37,792 bases of DNA from an uncultured Merdimonas sp. (GTDB lineage Bacteria > Bacillota > Clostridia > Lachnospirales > Lachnospiraceae). The stretch covers positions 1-37,792 of the forward strand of contig CALWQJ010000007.1 in NCBI GenBank assembly GCA_944383645.1, read 5' to 3'. The notes under the pieces are model-generated. The model did not search any database and was not told where the DNA came from. It saw nothing but the letters and a program-made list of their open reading frames with translations. The first letter of the stretch is position 1. Every line of letters starts with the position of its first letter. Below are positions 7,879 to 14,908 of this stretch, one piece after another. The translations under genes were made by a program, and so were the position numbers.

Positions 7879-8805
7879 CTACCGCGCTTCCAGCGCCTGG
7901 CGGATATCCGCCGCCATGTCTTCCACAGCCGCCCTGGAGGCGTCGCCGAAGTTCTCCGCGCCGAAGGAAGCGTATTTCTCCTGCTTATAGGCGGCAATGA
8001 TGCCCCGGGAGGAATTTACGATGGCTCCCAGTCCGTCCTCGTTGAAGAAGTGTACCAGATCCTTTCCCTGGCCTCCCTGGGCGCCGTAGCCCGGCACCAG
8101 GATAAAGGTCTTCGGCATCAGCTTGCGCAGCACCGCGCCCATCTCTGGGTACGTAGCTCCCACCACGGCTCCCACATAGCTGTAGCTGTCGCCCATATGC
8201 TCCTCTCCCCACTGGGCCACCTTCTCGCCCACCAGCTCGTAGAGGGGACGGCCGTCCACCAGCCGATCCTGGAACTCGCCGCTGGAGGGATTGGAGGTCT
8301 TCACCAGCACGAAGATTCCCTTGCCCTCCTCCTGGCACACCTCGATGAAGGGCTTCACGCCGTCGCTTCCAAGGTAGGGATTCACCGTGGCGAAATCCTC
8401 GTCAAAGGGCACGTAGCACTTGCTTCCCACCTGGACCTTGCCCAGATGGCCCACCGCGTAGGCGGCGGAGGTGGAGCCGATGTCGCCCCGCTTGATATCT
8501 CCGATCACGACCAGATCCTTGGACTTGCAGTAGTCGATGGTCTTCTTATAGGCTTTCAGTCCCTCGATGCCAAACTGCTCATACATGGCGATCTGGGGCT
8601 TCACCGCCGGAATCAAGTCATAGGTCTTGTCCACAATCTCTTTATTGAACCGCCAGATAGCCTCGGCGGCTCCCTCCAGCGTCTCTCCATACTCCTCAAA
8701 GGCCTTCTTCTGGATATGCTCCGGGATATAGGAAAGCATGGGATCCAGTCCCACTACAATGGGAGCCTTCGTCTTCTGAATCTTGGCAATCAGTTTGTTT
8801 ATCAT
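7879..8805 (-). CDS. pyrF: Orotidine 5'-phosphate decarboxylase (long form)
   Basis: PyrF decarboxylates OMP to UMP. The 308-residue protein belongs to the longer PyrF subfamily of about 300 residues, not the 230-residue Bacillus type. It has VVGLDPMLSYIP near the N-terminus and the catalytic Lys/Asp motif DIKRGDIGSTSAAYA in the middle. The ATG at 8805 is preceded by AAGGAGG at eight bases. It is the first gene of the pyrF-pyrK-pyrD-pyrE unit, with a promoter at 8850-8879 and a short leader. No PyrR-type attenuator is visible. Confidence 0.96.
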   Translation of the reverse strand: MINKLIAKIQKTKAPIVVGLDPMLSYIPEHIQKKAFEEYGETLEGAAEAIWRFNKEIVDKTYDLIPAVKPQIAMYEQFGIEGLKAYKKTIDYCKSKDLVVIGDIKRGDIGSTSAAYAVGHLGKVQVGSKCYVPFDEDFATVNPYLGSDGVKPFIEVCQEEGKGIFVLVKTSNPSSGEFQDRLVDGRPLYELVGEKVAQWGEEHMGDSYSYVGAVVGATYPEMGAVLRKLMPKTFILVPGYGAQGGQGKDLVHFFNEDGLGAIVNSSRGIIAAYKQEKYASFGAENFGDASRAAVEDMAADIRQALEAR

Positions 8806-8849
8806 GATGAGATCCTCCTTGGATAATGTTTAAATTTTCTTATGGCAAT

Positions 8850-8879
8850 ATTGTAACACGGGAATTCCTTCCATGCCAC
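8850..8879 (-). promoter_or_regulatory. Extended -10 promoter for the pyr operon
   Basis: On the minus strand TACAAT (8850-8855) is preceded by the extended element TGT. With an 18-base spacer the -35 is GTGGCA (8874-8879, four of six matches). Transcription would begin near 8843, leaving about 38 bases before the pyrF ATG, too short for an attenuator. The spacer contains a GGAATTCC palindrome. Confidence 0.55.
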
Positions 8880-8905
8880 CGGAAAATGAAGCAATTTCTT
8901 CCACA

Positions 8906-8956
8906 GATTACGAGTGCGCATGTGGGCGGAGGACGGTGTGAACCGTAACTCGAATC
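8906..8956. repeat. Branched inverted repeat between hflX and pyrF
   Basis: GATTACGAGT (8906-8915) is complementary to ACTCGAATC (8948-8956) with one bulged base. Inside lies a second perfect hairpin, ACGGT (8933-8937) and ACCGT (8942-8946) around the tetraloop GTGA. No T-run follows on the minus strand, so this is not a canonical terminator for hflX. It lies just upstream of the pyr promoter. Confidence 0.45.
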
Positions 8957-8973
8957 ACCGCAGCCTTTTCCTC

Positions 8974-10215
8974 CTATACGTTTGAGGCTCCCCGCGGCAG
9001 CCAGGCCCGGATATAGATGCCGTCCTCCCGGTACTCCTCCTCGACGATCTGCCCGTATCTGCGCACCCGGGCGATGTCGCCGGCCTGGGCGTAAGGGTAC
9101 ACCCGCTCCACCAGCACGCGGCTCTCCTGGATCATCCGCTCCAGCAGCCCGCGAAGCTCCGGGAGGCCTTCTCCTGTGGCCGCCGAAATCCGAAGGGAAT
9201 GGCTGGCATGCAGATCCTTGGGAAGCTCCCGGTCCCCAGCCAGGTCCTGCTTGTTAAACAGGGTGATCACCGGCTTTCCCGTCACGCCAAGCTCCGCGAG
9301 GGTCTCATAGACCGTCTCCATCTGCGCGTCTATCTGAGGGCTTGCGCTGTCCACCACATGCAGGATGAAATCCGCGTAGCGGGCTTCCTCCAGGGTGCTC
9401 TGAAAGGCCTCCACCAGATGATGGGGGAGCTTTCGGATGAAGCCGACCGTGTCCGTAAGCAGCAGCTCCTGGCCGCTGGAAAGCTCCATGCGCCGGGTGG
9501 TGGGATCGAGTGTGGCAAAGAGCTGATCCTGCGCCAGAATGTCCGCTCCGGTCAGGGCGTTAAGCAGCGTAGATTTTCCCGCGTTCGTATAGCCCACGAT
9601 GGCCGCCACGGGCACCGCCCGCTCCAGCCGCTGCTTCCGCGCCGTATCCCGGTGAAGCTGCATAGCCGAAAGCTCCCGGCGAAGCCTGGCCATCCGGCTT
9701 CGGATCAGCCGCCGGTCTGTCTCCAGCTTTTTCTCTCCCGGCCCTCTCGTTCCGATGCCGCCGCCCAGGCGGGACAGGCTCTTTCCCAGACCGGAAAGCC
9801 TGGCCAGCCGGTAGCTTAGCTGGGCCATCTCCACCTGGAGCTTGCCCTCGCTGGTGGAGGCGTGCTTCGCGAAGATGTCGAGAATCACCAGCGTCCGGTC
9901 CATGACCTTCAGCTCCAGCCTCTCCTCCAGGCCACGCAGCTGGGCCGGCGTCAGCTCGTCGTCGCAGATCACGCCGTCCGCTCCCAGCTCCTCCGCCAGT
10001 GCGCGCACCTCTTCGATCTTTCCCTTTCCGATATAGGTTCCAGGGTGGATAGCCTCCCGGTTCTGAATCACCTGGCCCAGAACCTCCGCCCCCGCCGTGT
10101 CCGCCAGCTCTGCCAGCTCGCAAAGGGAAGCCTCCACATCTTCGTCCTCCCGGGTGCTCACGCCGATCAAAATGACTTTTTCCTTCCGTTCCTGATTTTC
10201 ATGAATTTCTGTCAA
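8974..10215 (-). CDS. hflX: Ribosome-associated GTPase HflX
   Basis: HflX is a GTPase that binds 50S subunits and splits stalled or stressed ribosomes. The 413-residue protein has the N-terminal HflX domain (residues 1-190, including the GGGIGTRGPGEKKLETDRR linker) and a GTPase domain with GYTNAGKSTL (G1), DTVGF (G3) and NKQD (G4). The start is an unusual TTG at 10215, supported by AAGGAGG five bases upstream; there is no in-frame ATG nearby. It lies 79 bases after a glycosyltransferase gene and upstream of the pyr promoter. No convincing promoter of its own was found. Confidence 0.95.
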   Translation of the reverse strand: MTEIHENQERKEKVILIGVSTREDEDVEASLCELAELADTAGAEVLGQVIQNREAIHPGTYIGKGKIEEVRALAEELGADGVICDDELTPAQLRGLEERLELKVMDRTLVILDIFAKHASTSEGKLQVEMAQLSYRLARLSGLGKSLSRLGGGIGTRGPGEKKLETDRRLIRSRMARLRRELSAMQLHRDTARKQRLERAVPVAAIVGYTNAGKSTLLNALTGADILAQDQLFATLDPTTRRMELSSGQELLLTDTVGFIRKLPHHLVEAFQSTLEEARYADFILHVVDSASPQIDAQMETVYETLAELGVTGKPVITLFNKQDLAGDRELPKDLHASHSLRISAATGEGLPELRGLLERMIQESRVLVERVYPYAQAGDIARVRRYGQIVEEEYREDGIYIRAWLPRGASNV

Positions 10216-10230
10216 GGCTGCCTCCTTCTA

Positions 10231-10256
10231 TTTTAACCTGCCCTTTTAACCTGCCC
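10231..10256 (-). repeat. Tandem 13-base duplication upstream of hflX
   Basis: The unit TTTTAACCTGCCC (plus strand) occurs twice without interruption, at 10231-10243 and 10244-10256. The repeat abuts the hflX ribosome binding site. A perfect tandem copy suggests a recent slippage event. Next to it, GCCC-AGA-GGGC could form a very short hairpin. Confidence 0.85.
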
Positions 10257-10294
10257 TCTGGGCTGCCGCTGTCATCCCGCTTCGCGCTTCTCCA

Positions 10295-11221
10295 TCAAGT
10301 TTCCCGCTCTTCCTTCTCCCAGTACGCCCGGTTCATGGTGCAGCGCAGCACCAGCCAGCGGGGAAGGCTCCGGTACGCCTTTCCCAGGCGGTAGCCCAGG
10401 TATTTGCAGCCGCTCTGCCAGACCAGGGGAATTATCAGCCAGGGCTTCCCGATCCGCAGGCAGTGGGACGCCGTCTTCTTCACCAGGCGGATTCCCTCGC
10501 CCTCGGAAGCCAGGCCGCCGAACACCTCTGGATGCTCCGCCTGGGAGACTGCCAGATCAAAATTCCGGTGAAACTGCTGCCGCCCGCTGTAATTATGGGA
10601 GTGGACCACTCTGGCGTCCGCCGCGTAGGCGATGGCAAAGCCGTTTTTGACAAGTCCTCCCGCGTAAATCATATCCTCGTTAAAAATCGTCCTGCGCGGG
10701 AACCCGCCCTGGGCCAGATACGTCTCCCGCTCATACATGGCGCACACATTGGAACAAAAAAAAGTTTTGATCCCAAGCTCCGGCAGATCCGCCGCCGTCT
10801 TCACCCGGCTCTCCTCCGGGTAATTAAAGGACCGCGTGTACCGCTCCAGCTCCCGGCAGTCCTCCCGGGGCAGCTGCCTTGCGTAGGCCGCCTTCACCCG
10901 CCGGTCCGCGAAGGGAGCGCTCAGGCGCTCCACCAGATACTCGTCCGCAGGAAGGGCATCCTGGGTCAGGCACAGCAGATAATCCGCGTCGGAAAGCCTC
11001 GCCGCCCGGTCCCTGGTTCCGCCGTGGTCAAATTCCTCCTTATCCAAGGAGAGCACCTGGAGCTTCGGCCGTCCCGCGAGCAGCTTCTCCACATCGACGC
11101 CGGAACGGGTATTCATGATCCAAATCTTATCCACCGGAAGCGTCTGCCGCTCCAGCCTATGGAGCAGTTCCAGAAATTCCTCTCCCGGGCCGTGTACCGG
11201 GATAATCACATCAATCTTCAT
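10295..11221 (-). CDS. GT2 glycosyltransferase, rhamnosyltransferase-like
   Basis: This is a cytoplasmic or membrane-peripheral GT-A fold transferase of 309 residues. The start MKIDVIIPVHG at 11221 is favoured by GGAG six bases upstream; a longer reading to 11272 would begin inside the terminator hairpin. Features are IIPVHGPGEEFLELL at the N-terminus, LCLTQDALP in place of the usual DxD, and the NEDMIYAGG acceptor-side motif with HSHNYSG after it. This pattern resembles rhamnosyltransferases of the RfbF/RmlS kind. The acceptor cannot be told. It lies after the terminator that closes the polysaccharide block, so its expression may depend on read-through. Confidence 0.85.
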   Translation of the reverse strand: MKIDVIIPVHGPGEEFLELLHRLERQTLPVDKIWIMNTRSGVDVEKLLAGRPKLQVLSLDKEEFDHGGTRDRAARLSDADYLLCLTQDALPADEYLVERLSAPFADRRVKAAYARQLPREDCRELERYTRSFNYPEESRVKTAADLPELGIKTFFCSNVCAMYERETYLAQGGFPRRTIFNEDMIYAGGLVKNGFAIAYAADARVVHSHNYSGRQQFHRNFDLAVSQAEHPEVFGGLASEGEGIRLVKKTASHCLRIGKPWLIIPLVWQSGCKYLGYRLGKAYRSLPRWLVLRCTMNRAYWEKEERET

Positions 11222-11238
11222 CTTCTTCTCCATTCCAG

Positions 11239-11276
11239 AAAAATGGACGAGGCGCCTGTCTGCCCCGTCCATTTTT
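11239..11276. terminator. Rho-independent terminator, bidirectional
   Basis: AAAAATGGACG (11239-11249) pairs perfectly over 11 bases with CGTCCATTTTT (11266-11276) around a 16-base loop. On the minus strand the stem ends in a T5 run right after the LCP gene, a classic intrinsic terminator. The A5 on the other arm makes it symmetric, so it could also act on plus-strand transcripts. Confidence 0.85.
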
Positions 11277-11284
11277 ATCCGGTC

Positions 11285-12502
11285 CTATTCTGTACTGCTG
11301 TCCGTCTCCTGCGCCACTACGCCTGTGTCCGCTATAATCTTTTCGTTGATCTCAAGCACCGTGGGCGACGGATAATAATCCGACTCGTCAAAGAGGAAGC
11401 GGTGAAGCTCCTTCACATTTGCCACCAGATCTGCCGGCACTACCACTTGCTGTCCGTCCATCCTGGCGTCCGCGCGGAGATTGGGGAAGCCGCTGGTCTC
11501 GCCAAGCTCATAGGACATCATGCTGGCTGCCATGCCAATCAGCGTGGTCTTGGGAATATTCGTGGCCACCAGCGGGAAGACCTCGTCGATCATATCATTG
11601 ATCTTGCCCAGACCCGCCGTCCTGGCCTTATCCACAATCTGCTCGATGACCCGGCGCTGACGCTCGGTTCTCTCGAAATCATTATTTCCGACCTTCCGGA
11701 TCCGGCAGTAGGCGGTCGCCTGTACGCCGTACAGCGTCTGAAGCCCTGGCTCCTCGATGAAGCTGTTGTAGGGGTTGATGGAATCATCCTCCGCCTTTTC
11801 CGCGATCTCCGTAGTCTCGTACATGTAGCCGTTGATGGCGTCCACCTCTTCCGGCTTCACGTCGATCTCCACGCCGCCCAGCAGATCCACCGTCTTGATG
11901 AGGGCGGTAAAGTCGATACTCACATAATATTTAATATTCAGGTCCAGGTTCGTATTCAGCATCTCCATGGCCTGCTTGGGACCGCCCTTGGAGTAGGCCG
12001 CGTTGCATTTGCCGTAAGTGTCGTCCGCCCGGTTCAGATAGGTGTCGCGGTAGACGGACATCATCCGCACTTCCTTGGTCTCGTTATTGATACTGGCGAT
12101 GATGATCGTATCGCTCAGCTCTCCCTTCCCAAGGCTGCCCGGCGTTCGGGAGCCCAGTCCGAAAAGAGCGATGTTCGTGTAGCCCTTCAGCAGCTTCGCC
12201 GTATCCTCGTCGATATCCTCATTCATGCTGACATCGTCCGCGTTCACTCCCAGATCCTGCAGCTTACTGAGCTTGCTCAGGCCATAGACGCCGATTCCCA
12301 GCACGAGGATCAGTACGAACTCCACCGCCAGGATCGCGATCAGCCTTCTCTTGCGCTTCGCTTTTTTGATCCGCTTCTGCTCCTTCCGGCTCAGCTTATA
12401 CTCGCCGTACTCGTCCTGGCCCTTCCGCGCTCCGTGTTCCTTATGTCTTCCGTTTCCCGAGTTCCTTTTTCCTGCATTTCTGCCTTTCGTATTGGTTGCC
12501 AT
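11285..12502 (-). CDS. LytR-CpsA-Psr (LCP) family glycopolymer transferase
   Basis: LCP proteins transfer finished glycopolymers from undecaprenyl pyrophosphate to the wall at the outer membrane face. The protein has a long lysine/arginine-rich cytoplasmic tail (about 1-53), one membrane helix (about 54-75), and an extracellular LCP domain. That domain carries LSDTIIIASI, MMSVYRDTYL with the catalytic Arg region, the GKCNAAYSKGG segment, and AYCRIRKVGNNDFERTERQRRVI with the conserved arginines. The start at 12502 (MATNTKG, 405 residues) follows AAAGGG; an ATG at 12532 has no ribosome site. It is the last gene before the terminator and is the likely anchoring step for this cluster's polymer. 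Confidence 0.93.
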   Translation of the reverse strand: MATNTKGRNAGKRNSGNGRHKEHGARKGQDEYGEYKLSRKEQKRIKKAKRKRRLIAILAVEFVLILVLGIGVYGLSKLSKLQDLGVNADDVSMNEDIDEDTAKLLKGYTNIALFGLGSRTPGSLGKGELSDTIIIASINNETKEVRMMSVYRDTYLNRADDTYGKCNAAYSKGGPKQAMEMLNTNLDLNIKYYVSIDFTALIKTVDLLGGVEIDVKPEEVDAINGYMYETTEIAEKAEDDSINPYNSFIEEPGLQTLYGVQATAYCRIRKVGNNDFERTERQRRVIEQIVDKARTAGLGKINDMIDEVFPLVATNIPKTTLIGMAASMMSYELGETSGFPNLRADARMDGQQVVVPADLVANVKELHRFLFDESDYYPSPTVLEINEKIIADTGVVAQETDSSTE

Positions 12503-12532
12503 AACATAACCCTTTCTACTGTTTCCCAACAT

Positions 12533-13942
12533 TTAATAGGCGTTCTTGTTAATAAAGCCTTTGAAAATTGTCAGAAATAAGATTTTTATATCAAACCCCA
12601 GCGTCCAGTTCTCAATGTAATAAAGGTCGTACTCGATTCGCTTGCGGATCGAGGTATTTCCCCGGTAACCGTTGATCTGTGCCCAGCCGGTCATACCCGG
12701 ACGCACCTGGTGTTTAATCATATAACGCGGGATCTCCTCCCGGAACTTTTCCACAAAAAACGGACGCTCCGGACGCGGTCCTACCAGACTCATGTCCCCT
12801 TTTAAAATATTAAAAAGCTGCGGAAGCTCGTCAATGCTTGTCTTCCGTATAATTTTTCCGACTTTGGTGACCCTCGGATCCCCCGGCACCGTCCAGGCGC
12901 CCCGCTCCTTCTTCGGCGACTGCACGTCCATGGAGCGGAATTTGTACATCCGGAAGGTCTTGTTGTGAAGGCCGACCCGCTCCTGGGTATAAATCAGCGG
13001 TCCCGGCGAGGTCAGCTTGATGGCGATGGCTGTGATCAGCATCACCGGCGAGAACAGAATAATCGCGAAGACGCTCCCTCCCAGATCCACGCAGCGCTTC
13101 ATAAACGCGTTGAAGGTATTGGTCAGCGGCACATGCCGGATATTGATGACGGGAAGCCCCATCAGATCCTCCGTATAGGGACGCGTCGGTATGATATTAT
13201 TGTAATCCGGAATAAATTTCGTATGCACGCCGGATTTTTCGCATACCGCCACGATATGCTCCAGCTTGGAGTACTCGCTTAAGCCCAGCGTGATCGCGAT
13301 CTCATCCGGCTTCGCCGCCTCCAGGACCCCGGCGATCTCCTCGGTCCGCCCGATGACCTCCACGCCCCGGTACTTCATGCCGGGCTGGACATTGTCATCC
13401 AGAATGCCCATGATGTCGTAGCCCCATTCGGGATTGGCCTTGATGCGGTCTATATATTCCTCCGCCGCGCGGCTGTAGCCTACCAGAATCATATGCTTCT
13501 GGTTGAAGCCTTTTTCCCGGATATGCTGCAGGGCCAGACGGATGAAATTACGGAAGAGGCACTCCAGCGTGATATTGATCAGATAGAACCAGGCCAGCAG
13601 CATTCGGGAGAAGTGGTTCGTAAATTCCAGATTTCCGCGGAAAAAGAACAGCGCTGTCATGAACAGCACCAGACCTATCGTATTGGCCTGCACAATCTTT
13701 TCCACTTCCACCCGTTTTCTGCGTACGCTTTTGGTGGTGTAAAGGCCGAAAAGGGCATAGATCACCACATAGAGCGGAACCAGCAGGGGCAGGATGCTCA
13801 TATAATGCCGGAATACCAGACCCGATGTGTTGTTCAGAAGCTGGAACTGCACCCACCATGCCAGCATGTATGACACCGCAATGATGCACGCGTCTATCAG
13901 CACGTGCAGGCGGTTGAAATGTCGCTGGTTGTCCTTAATCAA
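12533..13942 (-). CDS. Undecaprenyl-phosphate sugar-1-phosphate transferase (WcaJ/EpsL type)
   Basis: This polyprenyl-phosphate hexose-1-phosphate transferase starts a polysaccharide repeat unit on the lipid carrier. Of the 469 residues, the N-terminal third has four to five membrane helices. A Rossmann-like domain (MILVGYSRAAEEYI to about 260) follows. The C-terminal catalytic domain carries YKFRSMD, the active-site TSIDELPQLFNIL with Asp-Glu, MSLVGPRPERP and VRPGMTGWAQ. The donor is probably UDP-glucose or UDP-galactose by family. The start is TTG, six bases after the stop of the upstream gene, with GGTGAG as ribosome site. Confidence 0.93.
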   Translation of the reverse strand: MIKDNQRHFNRLHVLIDACIIAVSYMLAWWVQFQLLNNTSGLVFRHYMSILPLLVPLYVVIYALFGLYTTKSVRRKRVEVEKIVQANTIGLVLFMTALFFFRGNLEFTNHFSRMLLAWFYLINITLECLFRNFIRLALQHIREKGFNQKHMILVGYSRAAEEYIDRIKANPEWGYDIMGILDDNVQPGMKYRGVEVIGRTEEIAGVLEAAKPDEIAITLGLSEYSKLEHIVAVCEKSGVHTKFIPDYNNIIPTRPYTEDLMGLPVINIRHVPLTNTFNAFMKRCVDLGGSVFAIILFSPVMLITAIAIKLTSPGPLIYTQERVGLHNKTFRMYKFRSMDVQSPKKERGAWTVPGDPRVTKVGKIIRKTSIDELPQLFNILKGDMSLVGPRPERPFFVEKFREEIPRYMIKHQVRPGMTGWAQINGYRGNTSIRKRIEYDLYYIENWTLGFDIKILFLTIFKGFINKNAY

Positions 13943-13948
13943 TCTCTC

Positions 13949-14908
13949 TCACCCAAATCTCTTTGCAATGTTAATCCACAATTCTAACTGAATTTTAACA
14001 TAGGAGGGGAGGTTTTTCCAATGAAATCTCACCTTCCGCCCCTCCCGGCACAGCCGGAAGCCTTCTCTCAGGCCCTTCGCGTAGGTCCTGCCAAAGCCTT
14101 TTTTCATGAAAAAAAGGTATTTAAGGCCAAAGCCTGCCGCCAGAAGCGGCAGATTCAAAAGGATCTGAAGGAACGGCATGTTCTTCCAGATCAGATAAAT
14201 ATTATTGCGCGAGCTTAAGCTCACCTTGAATTCATTATAACGGGAGCCGCTGGTGCCGCTTCCCGCGTGAAGCACCTTCGCGGAGGGGACGTACAGATTC
14301 CGGTATCCCGCGATTCTGGCCCGCCAGCCGACGTCGATGTCTTCCAGATAGGCGAAATGCGCCTCGTCAAAGCTGCCAATCTTCTCAAACAGCTCTCTCC
14401 GGTAGGCCGCCGCTCCCGCGCAGGCCGCAAACACAGCGCCCGGCTCTTCATAGCGTGCCGCCGGCCGGTCCTTTCCTCTCGCGAAGGCCCAGCCCAAAGC
14501 GCAGTAATAATTACCCGCGTCGTCAATCCTTTCCGGATCATACAGAGATATCAGCTTCGCCTGGGCAGAAAACGCCCGGCCGTCCGCCTCAAGGGCGTCC
14601 GCAAGCGCGTCGGTAAAGCCCGGAAGCACCTCGGTATCATTATTCAATAAAATCACGTAAGGCCGCGAGGCTGCCCGGATTCCCTCGTTGACCGCCCGGG
14701 GAAAGCCATAATTCTGATCCAGGGCGATCAGCCGCACGCCGGGAAACTCCCGTTCCACCAGCTCCCGGCTCCCGTCCGCAGAACCGTTGTCCACCACCAG
14801 AAGCTCCGCCTCCGGAGCGTCCGAAAGCAGCGCCTTCAGACAGGCCGCAAGGAACCTTTTTCCGTTGTAATTGGGTATCACGACAGATACCTTATTATCT
14901 GCTCTCAT
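13949..14908 (-). CDS. GT2 glycosyltransferase (WbbL-like)
   Basis: This 319-residue GT-A transferase shows VSVVIPNYNGKRFL, LLVVDNGSADGS, the metal-binding LLNNDTEVLP, and the acceptor-side FAYLEDIDVGWRARIAGY. These are the features of WbbL-like rhamnosyltransferases. A hydrophobic or amphipathic C-terminal segment (IYLIWKNMPFLQILLNLPLLAAGF) probably binds the membrane. The donor is not provable from sequence. The start overlaps the end of the preceding gene by 14 bases and has only a weak ribosome site, which suggests coupled translation. Confidence 0.9.
   Translation of the reverse strand: MRADNKVSVVIPNYNGKRFLAACLKALLSDAPEAELLVVDNGSADGSRELVEREFPGVRLIALDQNYGFPRAVNEGIRAASRPYVILLNNDTEVLPGFTDALADALEADGRAFSAQAKLISLYDPERIDDAGNYYCALGWAFARGKDRPAARYEEPGAVFAACAGAAAYRRELFEKIGSFDEAHFAYLEDIDVGWRARIAGYRNLYVPSAKVLHAGSGTSGSRYNEFKVSLSSRNNIYLIWKNMPFLQILLNLPLLAAGFGLKYLFFMKKGFGRTYAKGLREGFRLCREGRKVRFHWKNLPSYVKIQLELWINIAKRFG

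Noticed and set aside
8806-8849. PyrR-type attenuator or T-box before pyrF
   Set aside because: The leader from the proposed promoter is about 38 bases, too short, with no terminator and antiterminator pair.
10216-10294. Promoter for hflX using TAAAAT in the tandem repeat
   Set aside because: The -10 looks good, but at 17 bases upstream the hexamer is GAGGGC, with no resemblance to a -35.
10463-12580. Plus-strand open frame of 705 codons opposite the glycosyltransferase and LCP genes
   Set aside because: It spans two clear minus-strand genes and the terminator between them, is rich in Arg, His and Leu, and matches no family; it is an antisense by-product of GC-rich codons.
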